Shown here piece by piece: positions 47,551 through 59,901 of a stretch of DNA of 64,000 nucleotides. The DNA is from Fallopia convolvulus (lineage: Eukaryota > Streptophyta > Magnoliopsida > Caryophyllales > Polygonaceae): contig OZ024721.1 of the NCBI GenBank assembly GCA_964016875.1, positions 37,800,823 through 37,864,822 on the forward strand. Reading direction: 5' to 3'. A program made the translations under genes and the position numbers. Below the pieces are notes generated by a model. That model did no database searches and had not been told where the DNA came from. It saw only the letters and a list, made by a program, of their open reading frames with translations. Every line of letters starts with the position of its first letter. The first letter of the stretch is position 1.

Positions 47551-47885
47551 CTTCTACAGCAGGTTGTGATGCTGTTTTTGTTTTTTCTGAGTGTTTCTAG
47601 TTGGGAGAATGTAAATGTGGATATAAATGAGTGTAAATGCTATAAAAGCAGGAATGTTTGCCTGCTTTAAAAGCTCAATCCGTGTGACCCTAAATGCTGA
47701 CTTCCTATTGGCTGAAAAAATGAATTTTTAACTTGGTTTGGATTGGTTCTGATTTTTTCAATAAAGTACAACTTTTTGAACAGATGAAAAGTGCAAAAAT
47801 CAGATCTCCCCTTTTCCCACTTTTTCCTTCCTTAATTCTTGTGCCCAAACCCTAATGGGAAGGAAAAAGTGGGACGGAGGGAGTA

Positions 47886-48638
47886 TTAAAGATGATGCTG
47901 CGTGAGCAACTATTTCACCATGAATGAACTTTTGCAGCTGCAACCACCTACATCGCTTGGATTTGTGGTCACCTGCATCGCCACAATTCAAAAAGGCTCG
48001 TTTGTCACTTGAAAGCCACGTGTGATTTACTGATAATACAACACAATCATTTAAATGAAGCACCCATGCATGAAAACTCATTTGAGATTGTTTAATAGGT
48101 ACACCTGAATAGTGGAGGAATCCAAAAATAGAGCTCAACAAAAAAAATTACATGTTAAGACAGAAAATAATAAAACACCACTGCTATATATAACACTAAG
48201 CCTCCTTTAGATTATCACTTAATATCCATGATAAACAAATACATGACCGCCGAGGGATCATGGTGGAAGGAACAAGTGCAAATCTGTTTAAGAAACAGAC
48301 TCCAATTTGATATATACAAAATTACTTGAAGCATCCACCATAAAAGACAATCCAACTGTTACACAATAGAATGCGCTAGAAGGAATTAGATTAAAGGCCT
48401 AGTAAAAAGAATCTTGCAGGGATCAGAATAAGGATGGGCGATGCTAAGCTGACAGTGTAGGTTTATAAATCTATAGGACTAGCATCTGAGATGGATATGT
48501 TAAGTATTTTGTCTAAGTGTAACACATTTGCCTGTGTTTAGGCTAGAGTCTACTCTCCATTGGTAGTTTAGTGGAATTGTTGGCCTTGGGTTATCCCTTG
48601 GGTTATCCTTCATCCACTAGACATTTTTGGGTCGAAAA
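47886..48638. other. Unrecognised sequence between the mariner element and the solo LTR
   Basis: The minus frame 48141-47886 (outside the element) is open and fairly codon-like (Cys/His/Lys/Trp-rich), and might be an exon fragment, but no family is recognised. The remainder shows nothing. Confidence 0.25.
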
Positions 48639-50839
48639 TGTAACACCCCATTTTTATACAGGGATATTACCACCAGTGACCCCGAGATTAAACTCTCGAA
48701 GTCACCCAAGGCTTTACAGTAATTATAGAACTTAACCAAAAACTTTAAAATGCGGAACATATATATACATAAAAGATGCGAAAGTCAAATACAATAGTTG
48801 AATAAACTTGAACGGATACAAAGTTGAAATGGAAAGGGTCCCCAAGTCGGAACCTCGACCCTTGAAATTATTCTAACTTATTCCAAGCTAACCACCTTCA
48901 CTCTAGTTGCTCCTCAAGCTTGCTCCTCGTGGTCCTCGACGTAAAACTCCATTCCTGATGTGTCGCGACGAGAAATGCGATGGACACCAGCCGACCATGC
49001 AAGGAAAATAAACGATCGGTTAGTCTTGTGACAGACTAAGCAAATGGGGTTTTGGAAGGTGGTTCGGTTTTTAGGAAGGGACGAGTTGGGATGTCGGGCA
49101 CCGAATGAAAGCCGGTCCCATCCTCGGACCTCGGACCTCCTATGAAAACTATGATTCGAAGAAAAGAGGGAGAACGCCACCCAATGGTGAGTCTCGGTTT
49201 AGAAAGAAATATTTACTTATGTTGGGAACTTGGGTTTCACACATTTAGTCAGGTGGGTGTTTAAACCTCTCGTTGATCACGTTTCCCTCTACCAACCTCA
49301 CCGCATACGTGTTGTGCGAATTCAGATTGGAGCCAGAGAATTACGGAATCGGAGAGTAAGGATGGCATTCCATTTTGTACTAGCCTTCCTATCATTTTAA
49401 TTGTCGCCAACAAGCGCCTATTTAATCTCTACCAATTTTTAAGATCACAATATCATTCCACTTGGAATTAAGCATACATTTTAAGTAAGACAGAATGTGG
49501 GTTACGGCTCCACGGAAATACTCAAAGGTTGGGTTGCGAACCCAAACTAACACGAGCTACGTGCCATCACCCCTCATCGAGCAAGCGGGTATTGACCATA
49601 GTCTTACAAGTAGAGCATCGGCTCAAGATTAAAGTCAAATTATTCGACGCGTATACAATAAAGTACGCACATACAAGCCTACTCATCTAGGCACACATAT
49701 CACAAGGCAACGACCCTATAGTCCATCTAGCGTAACCTAAGTACGACTAGAAATAACATGTCATTAAATCTAGAACAATATAAATCCTAGATTCATTTTA
49801 TTTCATATAATAGTTCCCAACATAGTTATAAAATACTTTTAAAGCATATGAAAACATATAACATGATATGAGACATGTTTTGATAAAAACAAGTGATGCA
49901 TAAAGGACATTTCATGGAAATCAAACCCAAACCACTTGCCTCGTAATTGACGTAGATGGGTTACGAAACGATCACTCGCGATTAAGAACTTATTCCTGTT
50001 TCAATCAACCACAAAATAAATTGTCGTCAATTTATTTTGTTCATTTGATAGCGTTGATTTTCCGAGGAATGACTGTGGATTTAAGTTTATAAAAAAAAAT
50101 TATAAACTCTACACATTATATTAATAATTTCTTTTTTATTAATATAATGACACTAAGTTATGAATTTTATAAATTCTTCATATCATTCAATTAAAAATTT
50201 TCCTTATAATATATTAACCTCAACATATATATATAACCTTATTACTTTATAAATATTTAAAACATTATTACTAATCTTATTTATCCATAAGAAATTCTTC
50301 CTCTTATTAAGATCCTTTTTAAAATACCAATTTATTCATGAATACTAAAAATACCCATTTAAAATTCACAAGTCAATAAATACTTATAAAATACCAAATT
50401 CCTAACATTTGTCAATTTAAATAATTTTTACCCATTTTAATTTAACAAAAGATTATTTTTTTATAAATTGAATTAAATTGGAATATACCTACAAAAGTGA
50501 GCAGCCCGGTCGGGCCCGACCTGCTCACGGGCCAAAAAACGCAGCAGCATCTTCAAAAACAGGGGCAACTTCAACGCCCTCGTTCTCCCTCGTCCGACAT
50601 CGGTTCGGGGCGTGTGAGTAGGCGTTGGAACCGTAAGAGATAGATCTTTCCAATGGTTTAAAATGGGAAAATTTTGGTTGTGTGTGGAAGGAGAACGAAC
50701 CCAAAAACCGAGCCCTTGCTCTGTTTCTTCGAATTCAGTCCACCGAGTTTGAGGCTCGATTTTGGGAAAGTTTGAGAGCGTTTTTGGTGAGAGTTTCTGA
50801 ATGAAAAATGTGTATAACGGATTTCTCTTCACATTGGCC

Positions 50840-50846
50840 TTTTATA
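50840..50846 (-). promoter_or_regulatory. TATA box of the solo LTR
   Basis: TATAAAAGG on the minus strand, followed downstream by an A/C-rich leader, in the same relation to the LTR as TATAAAAGG at 60544. Confidence 0.55.
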
Positions 50847-51380
50847 GTACTCAAAACGATCCCCAATCGACTCATATTCGGAGCTTGAACAGCCAATCCC
50901 GAAAACCAAACGTCTCCCCACTTCAATTCGAGTTTATCCAAAATTAATGGTCAATTTCGACGATTCCGATCCTCCTATTACTCCCTCCTTGAATGATGAT
51001 TGATTTCTTAGTACAAATAGACGCCTAATTGAATGTTATTAAACTGAATTCAAGCAATCTTCAAAACATTGAACGTTTTAGGTCGATTGGATTCCTTGAC
51101 CGTTCACTCTCAAAAACCGAATCAACACCCCAAATTGATTGAGGCTTATTAAAGAAAATGTGATGGGCTTTCCAGAACATCTTTCGGATCGAAAATCCGT
51201 TGAGAAACGAGTGAGATATGGCCATTTGAAAATTCGGGCTCAAGGTTGAAGACAACCCAATCGGGTTTCAATCCATTTCCGAGAAATTGCACAAACAACC
51301 CTCTTATTTTGCAAAAGTGATAAAAATGTCCTTTCACCTTAACTTTTGCACTCCAAATAAAATAGATAGTTATCATTTGA

Positions 51381-52742
51381 ACTTTAAACAATTTATTTTA
51401 GGCCGAATACATAAATAGGTCCCTGAACTTTGACGATGTTGGCATCCATATCCCTGTAGTTTGAGAGTTTCAAATAGGTCCATATACTATATATATTTTT
51501 GTCATTTTGACACAAATCACACGAGTTACACAGACGTGCAATACACTCGCGCTAGACAAATTTTTAATTTTATAATTTTAATAAAGTAAATATATACTTT
51601 TTTCTTTTTTTTCTTTTTTCCTTTTTTTCCTCCTGTCTTCTTCCTCCTTAATCTGAATAAATATATACTTTTTTCTTTTTTTTCTTTTTTCCTTTTTTTC
51701 CTCCTGTCTTCTTCCTCCTTAATCTGAATAAATATATACTTTTTTCTTTTTTTTCTTTTTTCCTTTTTTTCCTCCTGTCTTCTTCCTCCTTAATATGGAC
51801 AGAACGACTCGGGAACCCAGACGTACTCGGGAGTCGGAATTCTTCACCGACGGCGCTCTCTAAACACCCTCAATCTAGGGTTTCACTTTCAATTGACCAA
51901 AACTCCTAGACGCCGGATCTATTCTTGCAATTGACCTTCTGAATTGCGCTGGACATGGCTGAGAAAGCAATGAACCTGCAAAGAGTTCGATCTCTCTACC
52001 AGTTGCATCGAATTAGCAGTGAACCTGCTCCATCGCCGCTTCAATCTTCTCGAGAGACCCTTCGGTTGGGAGTCGTCGTATTACGATGCTGGCGTTACAA
52101 TTGGGAAGGGAATTTGGGGCTTTGATTTTGAACGGGGGAATAGTGTTCTTCTTTGGCAGTGGAGCTTGAGCCAAGAGATTCTGATTAACGCCTTGGGGAC
52201 CATCAAAATTGCTTGAAGAAGCAACATCAATGTTGTTAGGAAATTGGATTAAAAGCATGGATTGGGCATTTCGGCGTAAGAAGCCGGATTTTGGGGGAGA
52301 AACTTCGGCCTGTAATCCAGCGGCGATTGAGCTTGCGACAGCCGTGGAGCGTCGCTGTTTCCGCCACCGTAATTGGAGTGCCGGAGTTCGATCTCTATAC
52401 TAGCAAAGGGAAATTGAAACCCTAGAAGCCGGGCAACAATCCCTAATTCGATCCAACAAAGTTCAAGAAGTCCATTTGGAATTCCCAGCAATCTCTCTAT
52501 TCTGAACAAGACCCAATTTTCCTATAAAAAATTTTATTTTAAAATAACTTCCAAATCGGGGTTGATAAGAGTGTTATCCTATCTTAAGCGCAATCACAGG
52601 GGTGAGTTACACGCGCTTTGCTAGATAAGCAATTTGTGTTTAAAAGACAAAAATATGTATAGTATAAGAACCTATTTAAAACCCCCAAAATACAGGGATA
52701 TGTATGTCAAAATCGTCAAAGTTCAGGGACCTATTATAAGTA
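51381..52742. mobile_element. Pack-MULE-like element inside the solo LTR
   Basis: Terminal inverted repeats of about 100 bp: the left copy from about 51409 (ATAAATAGGTCCCTGAACTT) and the right copy ending about 52742, matching over the ACTTTGACGAT, CATATCCCTGTA and TTTAAATAGGT blocks. TTATCATTTG occurs at 51371-51380 and 52743-52752, a likely 9-10-bp duplication, although 28 bp of unmatched sequence lies between it and the left repeat. The interior has three 71-bp tandem repeats and a GC-richer gene-like part (51796-52510), with unrecognised minus frames at 52013-52258 and 52249-52509. No transposase. Capture of host sequence is inferred. Confidence 0.65.
51588..51796 (+). repeat. Three tandem copies of a 71-bp pyrimidine-rich unit
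   Basis: The blocks starting TATATACTTTTTTC at 51591, 51662 and 51733 are essentially identical through TCCTCCTTAAT. Such identity implies recent duplication. Confidence 0.92.
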
Positions 52743-53050
52743 TTATCATTTGTAATTACTCTCTTATAATTTAAATAATAAACAACTCATATTATTCATG
52801 ATTTTATTTTATCATATTATAATAATCATACAACCATAATTCTTATGGTTCGTATTTAATATGAAAACATAATTTTTTAACCTCTACTATGGGGTTTTAA
52901 GTTTTAACCTTATAAACCAACCTTATAACATTTAAAATGTTATAACATTATAACTTTAAGAAATAAAATATGCAAAATATTTTATCATGATAAAGAAATA
53001 TGTAAAATTATATTTTTACCCTTTATAAAAATGATGGATATTACAGAAAA

Positions 53051-53900
53051 GGCTCTCAACACGTGTGAACAAAACTCGGGAGTGCCTGGTTTTCATAGTC
53101 AATGGATATAGAAACTAAAACTTTTGCCTAAGATTTAAAACTTCCTCTGAAATGCCTGCTTTGATTGCCTTCCAACTACAAAAAGACTCCAATGGACACT
53201 TCTATAGAGTCCCTAACCAATGTTGTTTATGCGAGGAGGCAGATGAAAATTTGAACCACCACTTCTTCAATTGTTCCTTCATCCACAAAATGATTCATGG
53301 TGTTGGAAAAAAAAACTTAATCCCTGGATTAAACTCATTTACTACAATTTATAGAAATATGGAACACACTTGTCACAACAACTAAGACGTTGAATTTTTG
53401 GTCCTTTTCCAGTAGTACATATGGAACCTTAGAAATACAATTATCCTTCAACATAAAAACTGGTAACTAGATCTAGCTTTTAATGACTTAGCTTTGACAT
53501 CCTTAGCCAAATGTAAGCTCTTTGTTTTATCATAAAATAAAAAAGAAACGATAAGTTAAAATCCTTTTCATGGAAAAAAACCCAATGACGGTTGGGTTGA
53601 ATTGGACTGTGATGAATTTGAGCGTCATAATAATTCTACACATATCAGTCATCTTCTTAAGAATAAGAATGGTCATTTTTATTGTTCCTTGTTAGGCACT
53701 TAATCCCATATAAGTCAAAACTTTAGCCCTCTTCAAAGGTATTCGCAAGGCAATTTACATGAAAATTTGAAATTAAAAAATACTTAAATAACTTGAGAGA
53801 AACATGAAAATACTTTAAAAAGTTTTATCAATCATATTCGTGTATCAATGGGTCATTATATTAATGTCAAAATCTTTCGTTGATTTAGAAAGTGCAATCA
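53051..53900 (+). pseudogene. LINE remnant: zinc-binding RT-associated domain and RNase H end
   Basis: 53152-53340 encodes a zf-RVT-type segment (CCLCEEADENLNHHFFNC). After stops, 53580-53760 resembles the RNase H domain of plant L1-type LINEs (GWVELDCDEFE...HISHLLKNKNGHFYC), needing frameshifts. The left part is cut by the solo LTR. Inactive. Confidence 0.6.
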
Positions 53901-54510
53901 ATCAACTGACGTTCCTAAAGGAATTTACAAAAATACCCCATAAATAAACTAGGTAGCCTTAAATTTACCTCACAACAACAACAACCAAGTGATAACTCAT
54001 ATCGGGTGGGTTTTGGGAAGCCATACCCTTACTCCTATAAAAAATCGAGAAGGTGTATGTGAAAGGCCCAAAAATCGCGTGAAACGCAAAAAAGGAAATG
54101 GAAAAGCGAAGATATAAAAACACAAGAAACACATAGAGGGAAATTTTGATTCTTGACTAATTGTTAGGGGTGGACATCGGTCCAAAATCGGACCGGACCG
54201 GGACCGATTTTTGCCAAATCTATGGATTGAGGATTGGACCGGAATTTTCCAGCCTAGTTCACTTTTGGACCAATTTTGGACCAAGTTATTATTTTATTTA
54301 AAAATTAATATTTTTAAAGAAAAAATTATGTTTTTATAAAAAAAACAAATCTAATTTATTGAGAGAGATTATATATTATTTATGAAAAATATAATATTAT
54401 TAAGTATATAACATAAATATGAAACTTAAATAGTAAAAATTAAATTTTATAAGAAAAATGTGAGAACCTAAACTCAACCAATCACTACAAACCCAATACG
54501 ATTTACAAAA
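53901..54510. other. Gene-free spacer with an hAT/MITE-like tip
   Basis: 54172-54290 begins TAGGGGTGGACATCGGTCCA and has nested GGTCC/GGACC inverted pieces (ATCGGACCGGACCGGGACCG), a form common at the ends of plant hAT-type MITEs. A matching right end was not found. The rest is AT-rich. Confidence 0.35.
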
Positions 54511-54572
54511 TCTTTTTTTTTTGATAAGGAAAGGAATTTGGGTGGTCACTAGGAAAGGAATTTGGGTGGTCA

Positions 54573-55058
54573 CTAACAGGCTAGTGACCGCTCAAGAGCA
54601 TCCTGACGGATGAGGGTGTGCAAACCCGAGTCAACTGCAAGTGGAATAGAAGAGACGCGTAGGAACGAGCCAGCGATGTAGTCCGCCACCGAATTGTACT
54701 CACGGTTGACGTGAGTAATACACCAATCCTGGAAACGAGCCAGCAAGCAGTGGATATCTGAACGAAGCAATTCAATCTCCCACGGGCAACGCCGGTCACC
54801 AAGAACGGCCTTGACCAGCTGCAAATTATCGCCTTCAATCTGGATCCGGGGAATGCCACGACGAATGGCCTCGAGAAGTCCCTGACGTAAGGCGATGGTC
54901 TCGGAAGTCAGAACGGACTGATGAACAATCAATCCTCCGTCGAAATGGATGGGGGAGCCGCTGGAGTCCCTGAGGATGAACCCGTAAGAAGCCACACCAT
55001 CCACATTCACTGCACCATCAAAATTCAATTTAGTAAAATCCCTTCTGGGTTTGCCCAT
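54573..55058 (-). pseudogene. LINE RNase H domain
   Basis: 161 codons, RVT_3-type RNase H: NFDGAV (first Asp), SETIALRQGLLEAI (Glu), QIEGDNLQLV (Asp) and a C-terminal SVADYIAGS where plant members usually have VAD.LA. Probably the last domain of the LINE at 54511-57047. Confidence 0.8.
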
Positions 55059-56060
55059 TTCGTGGGCTTTCTCTTAGGCCCACCTCTCGCCATTCCAGAA
55101 CGTGAGTTATCCGAGGCCGAGGCTTCCGCGTTTTTCCAATTTTTAATTTGGTTGTGAATAAAGTCGCAAATGTTTGCGGCGTTATTCAAGTTATTATTGT
55201 TATTGTTGTTGAAAAATCTTTTATTCCTAGAGTACCATAGGCACCACCAGGTGTTAGCGAGAAGTTCCATTTCCTCCTTTGTTAATCGCATCCGTATTTT
55301 TTTCCAGGACAATATGTGGTTTTTTATCCCCACGGGAAATTTGGTTGAGGATTTGGCAGAGTTTGGGATTTACGAATTTGATGGTTTCCTTGGTTAATGG
55401 GCACGAGAGTAACATATGGTTAGTGTCTTCCTCAAGATTGTTACAGGCCTCGCAGCCCGGCAGAACCGGGATATGGTTGGCAGGGAGCCTCATCTTAGTT
55501 GGCAAACCATTTCTAGCTATTTTTCAAACAAAAATTTTCACTTTGGGGGGGGGGGGTGTTGAGTTTATTGATCCAAGCTAGATTTATTTTTGGTTCACCT
55601 TTTGATTGGTGGATCCATTGCATGGTTGAATGGGTTGAGTACCATCCATTTTTTCTAGGTTGCCAGTATAGTCTGTCCGGGATTTTGTTAATCGGGTTTA
55701 TGATTTTGGATATGATGTCAAGGTCGTCTGGATTAATGACCTTGCTCAATTTTTCAATGTTCCACGAGTTATCTTCCCGAGGTACTCATCCACAGTTTCG
55801 TCCCAGTTAATAAAGTTTTCCGCATCTGTCCTTGGGTTGAGAGGGCCCTTACCGGTCTAGTTGTCTTTCCATACTCTGACGGTTTTTCCATCCCCAATCT
55901 GCCAGATGAGTCCTTTCACGAATAGGTCTTTCAGGCCTATTAGCTTGGACCACTACCAAGAGGTATTATGTTTTTTCTTGTAGTTTAGGATGTTATCCGT
56001 TTTAAGATATTTTTCCGTAATAATTTTGACCCATAGATTGTTTGGTTCAGCTAATATTTT

Positions 56061-56942
56061 TCAAAGCAGTTTCATTTGGAGTGCTTGGTTCATCTCTTTT
56101 GCCTTTGCGATTCCCACCCCACCATGCGCGGGTGGGCGGCAAATGGAGTTCCAACTAATGAGTGGTTTGTAATTGTGATCCTTGTTCCAAAAGAAATTTT
56201 TATTGATTTGGTCAAGTTCTTGTAAGGTAGCTTGGGGTAGCATAAAGGATTGCATAATGTAGTTGGGTTGTGCTGATAGATTTGCTTTAATTAGAGTTTT
56301 ACGTCCCTCTTGGGATAGAGTGTTTGCTTTCCATTTAGCAAGTTGGGATCTGGTCCGCATAATTAGTGGTTTAAAGGTGTTTTGTGTTACTCTACCATTG
56401 ATAATCGGGCATCCTAGGTATTTGTCCAACGCAACCGTGTTTGCGATTTGGAGAATCTGTTTGATTTGTTCCTTTGTAGTATTGCTTGTATTTTTGGTGA
56501 CCTGGAAAGCGGATTTGTGGAAGTTGACCTTTTGGCCAGATGCCTGACAATAGTTGTCGACAATTTCTTTGATGTTTTTACATGTAGTGGTATTCGCTTT
56601 AGCGAAGATGATGATATCATCGGCGAAGGCGAGGAATGAGATTTTTGTTCCGTTTCTAGTGATTTGGATCCCTCTTCCACTTTTGGGGTTAGTACTTTGC
56701 AAATGGAGTTGTCTTGTTAGAATTTCGAATGCGAGTATGAATAGGTAAGGTGATAGGGGGTCTCCCTGTCTAAGTCCCCTTTGGGGGAAAAATTGTTCTG
56801 TTGGCCCGTTATTGACCAATGCAGAGAAAGAAACCGTTTCGACGCTTTCTCGGATCCAACCCAAGAATTTATCGTCAAAACCAAATTTGTGTAGGACTAT
56901 TGATAGGAAGTCCCAACTAATTCGATCATAGGCTTTTTCCAT
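56061..56942 (-). pseudogene. LINE reverse transcriptase (intact segment)
   Basis: 293 codons without interruption, with RT motifs in order: the Asp-bearing KAYDRISW segment, QGDPLSPYLF, AFADDIIIF with the catalytic Asp pair, and the GCPIINGR segment. The upstream part of the domain continues with a frameshift to about 57047. Not functional without the rest of ORF2. Confidence 0.85.
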
Positions 56943-57039
56943 GTCTAGTTTGACAGCAATCCATCTCTCCCGACCTTGTTTTTTTCCGGAAGGAGTGGAA
57001 AATCTCGTGCGCGATAAGGTTATTATCGTCGATACTTCG

Positions 57040-59901
57040 GTTTACAGAATCATATCCAAGATATTCACAATAAGACTAAAAAAATAATAGGTAAACTCAT
57101 TCACCTACTTCAAGGTGCATTTATTAACAAATGCGGTATCAATGACAATACCCTCATAGCACATGAAATCTTCCACTCATTCCGGAATAAAAAAGGAATG
57201 GGTTGGTGGATAGCCATAAAGCTTGATAATTAAAGAAAAGACCTCTATGGCCAGATTAACTAGGAATTCTTCTTTCACATTTTCAACAAATTTGGTTTCG
57301 ACCAAAAAAGCATAAACTGGATTCGAGAATGCGTTGAAACAGTAGCATTCTCAATGCTTGTAAATAACGGTCCCACAAACCAATTCTCCCCTCGACAGGG
57401 ATTAAGACAGGACGACCCCCAGTCTCTCTATCTTTTTATCCTTGTCGATGAGGTGCTGTCTAGACAACTTCAAGGTTCATGCACTGTGCCCAATGGTGGC
57501 ATTGGCATCCAAATTTCGAAGGGATGAACAAAAATCCCGTTTTTGGCATTCGTCGATGATATCATCATATTTGCAAAAGCAAATAACCAAACATGTCATA
57601 AAATTAAAAACATAATTGACGATTACTATCAAATATCTGGTCAAAAAGTTAACTTTTAGAAATTTGCTTTCCAGGTTACTAAATTTTTTGACAATAACTC
57701 AAAAACACAACTTAAACAAATCCTTTATATTACCAACACAACTGCACTGGGTAAATACATAGGGTGCTCCATAATCATTGAAAGAGTCGTGAAAAACACC
57801 TTTAAACCACTCACCCTCAAAGAAATAGATCAATTGTCCAAATGGAAAGCTAATTCAGTTTCTCATAAAGGACGAAAAACAGTCATTAAAGTAAACCTCT
57901 CAGCACAACCAAACTACCTGATGCAATCATTCCTCCTACCAAAAGTGACACTCAAAGAACTAGACAAAATAAACAAAAACTTTTCTAGAATAAGGATTAC
58001 AACTATGAACTACTGATCAACTGCAATTTGATTTGTAGGCCTCTCCACCATGAGGGACTAGGAATCGCAAAGGTTGAGGTGATGAACCATGCACTACAAA
58101 TGAAACTCCTATGGAAAATGCTTGTTGAACCTGACAACATTTGGGGTTAATATAGTTACAAAAAAGTACCTCAAAAAGGATAATTTATTCAATTATGATA
58201 AAAAAATAAAATACAACTTGGCAATAGTCCAAACTCATTAACCTTCATAGCCTTTTTGTTTCCGGGCTAATTTGGCAAGTGGGTGACAGACAAACGATTC
58301 GTTTCTGGAAAGATAGGTTACTAAATTTTTTGACAATAACTCAAAAACACATCTTAAACAAATTCTTTATATTACCAACACAACTGCACTGGATAAATAC
58401 ATAGGGTGCTCCATAATCATTGAAAGAGTCGTGAAAAACACCTTTAAACCACTAACCCTCAAAGCAATAGATAAATTGTCCAAATGGAAAGCTAATTCAC
58501 TTTCTCATAAAGGACGAAAAGCAGTCATTAAAGTAAACCTCTCAGCACAACCAAACTACCTGATGCAATCATTCCTCCTACCAAAAGCGACACTCAAAGA
58601 ACTGGACAAAATAAACAAAAACTTTTCTAGAATAAGGATTACAACTATAAACTACTGATCAAATGCAATTTGATTTGTAGGCCTCTCCACCATGAGGGAC
58701 TAGGAATCGCAAAGGTTGAAGTGATGAACCATGCACTACAAATGAAACTCCTATGGAAAATGCTTGTTGAACCTGACAACATTTGGGGTTAAAATAGTTA
58801 CAAAAAAGTACCTCAAAAAGGATAATTTATTCAATTATGATAAAAAAAAATAAAATACAACTTGGCAATAGTCCAAACTCATTAACCTTCATAGCCTTTT
58901 TGTTTCCGGGCTAATTTGGCAAGTGGGTGACAAACAAACGATTCGTTTCTGGAAAGATAGCTAGACTAGATCTGGGACCCCTAACCCCAAATCTAACATC
59001 CACCAAAGTATAAACTGGGATGAACTTGTCAGTAAGTACCTTCGCGATGACAAGTCGTGGGACGAACCAAAACTCTACAAGATTCTAAACATAAATAACG
59101 TAAAATATATAACCCAAATCATTACACCACTTAACAAAATACCAGATAGAGTATATTGGAAGCCAAGAAAAAATGGATGGTTCTCAATACAATCCACGAT
59201 GCAATGGATTCACAATAACAAAGGTTTTGATTGGATTTGAAAACTGAATATACCCCTAGAAATTAGAAACTTTCTTTATAAAACTACTCGAAATGGCCTA
59301 CCCACAAAATAAAGGGTTGTTGCAAACCATATTATTGTCCCGAAAGGTTGTGTGGGATGCAACAACACAAATGAAGACGCCTATCACCTTTTACTAAAAT
59401 GCTCACTCACAATCCAAACCCTAGAAACCATCAACGTAAATCTAGCTCGCATCATAAACCAAACTAACCCCGCAAGTAATATGCTTTTTTAGTTCCCGGA
59501 GGAGATTCGTTCTAGGATCTCCAAGTATGATTTGGAATGGTTGTCTTGTTCCTGGTGGTGCATTTGGTACTTCAGGAAAAAAAATTATTCAATCCCAACG
59601 ATGACCAAACCCAATTTAGCCCAAATAGCACACGTGCGTTCGTTCGCAAACAGATGAAGGATTTGAAAAATACGAGCATCACAAACCCGAAAAGCCCCCA
59701 CCATCGGGGTCAAGAGCCCCCCCCCCCAAAAAAAAAAAAAATGGGGGAAACCTAGATGGGCAAACCCCACAAAATCAACTTTGACGGTGCAATGAATAAT
59801 GATGGTATCTCTTCATTCGGTTCTATCCTTCGAGACAACCAAGGGTCACCAATTTGCATGGATGGTAGACTGCTTGGCCGTCATTCTATCCTGGTGACTG
59901 A
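57040..59901 (+). mobile_element. L1-type LINE remnant, plus strand, head to head with the previous LINE
   Basis: Begins in the reverse transcriptase (VYRIISKIFTIRLKK), continues through NTLIAHEIFHSFRNKKG, LRQDDPQSLYLF, AFVDDIIIFA (one residue changed in FADD), and the NTFKPL...KWKANS region. Then come a zf-RVT part (59250-59450, CVGCNN...CSL) and the start of RNase H (59757-59901, KINFDGAMNND). Many stops and frameshifts. 57674-58315 is tandemly duplicated as 58316-58960. It is cut at 59902 by the LTR retrotransposon. The protein differs from the minus-strand LINE by roughly a quarter of residues, so these are separate insertions. Confidence 0.8.
57674..58960 (+). repeat. Tandem duplication (642 bp) within the plus-strand LINE
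   Basis: GGTTACTAAATTTTTTGACA starts at 57674 and again at 58317. Both copies end CGATTCGTTTCTGGAAAGAT. Only scattered substitutions and a few extra A residues separate them. Confidence 0.93.

Larger units (their letters stand above)
39871..47883. mobile_element. Plant mariner-like element, TSD TA, containing a CACTA insertion
   Basis: The left end is TTCCCTCCGTCTCAATTTTT and the right end, complemented, CTCCCTCCGTCCCACTTTTT; both go on with CCTTCCCA. TA lies outside each end (39869-39870 and 47884-47885). These are the Stowaway/plant mariner termini. Without the CACTA element it is about 4.27 kb and contains a transposase frame on minus (47550-45895) and a short acidic frame on plus. Internal tandem repeats occupy 40370-40613 and 45060-45800. 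Confidence 0.88.
48639..53045 (-). mobile_element. Solo LTR in minus orientation, TSD GAAAA, split by a Pack-MULE-like element
   Basis: On the minus strand it begins TGTAATATCC (53045) and ends GGGGTGTTACA (48639). GAAAA flanks both ends (48634-48638 and 53046-53050). There is no internal region, primer-binding site or second LTR, so it is a solo LTR produced by LTR-LTR recombination. The 3' end is recognisably related to those at 2363 and 63717 (shared CTTGGGTGACTT and CACTGG.GGTAATA blocks) but diverged. About 3.05 kb without the insert. A TATA box, TATAAAA, lies on minus at 50846-50840. Confidence 0.88.
54511..57047 (-). mobile_element. L1-type LINE remnant, minus strand, 5'-truncated
   Basis: Read leftwards from about 57047: reverse transcriptase starting in the SIDDNNLIAHEIFHSF region, then MEKAYDRISWDF (56942), LRQGDPLSPYLF, the catalytic FADDIII and the PLISWNSICRPP region. 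Then comes a zf-RVT part (55505-55254, CEACNN...CPL), an RNase H domain (55058-54573, LNFDGAVNVDG, ETIALRQGLLEAI, IEGDNLQL) and a T-run at 54511-54521 that is its poly(A) tail. A frameshift lies near 57000 and stops lie between 56060 and 55510. A 25-bp tandem duplication (GGAAAGGAATTTGGGTGGTC) sits at 54530-54577. The endonuclease and ORF1 are missing. Confidence 0.82.

Noticed and set aside
52013..52509. Functional genes on minus inside the Pack-MULE-like element
   Set aside because: The frames overlap each other, lack recognisable domains and start/end without splice support; treated as captured fragments.
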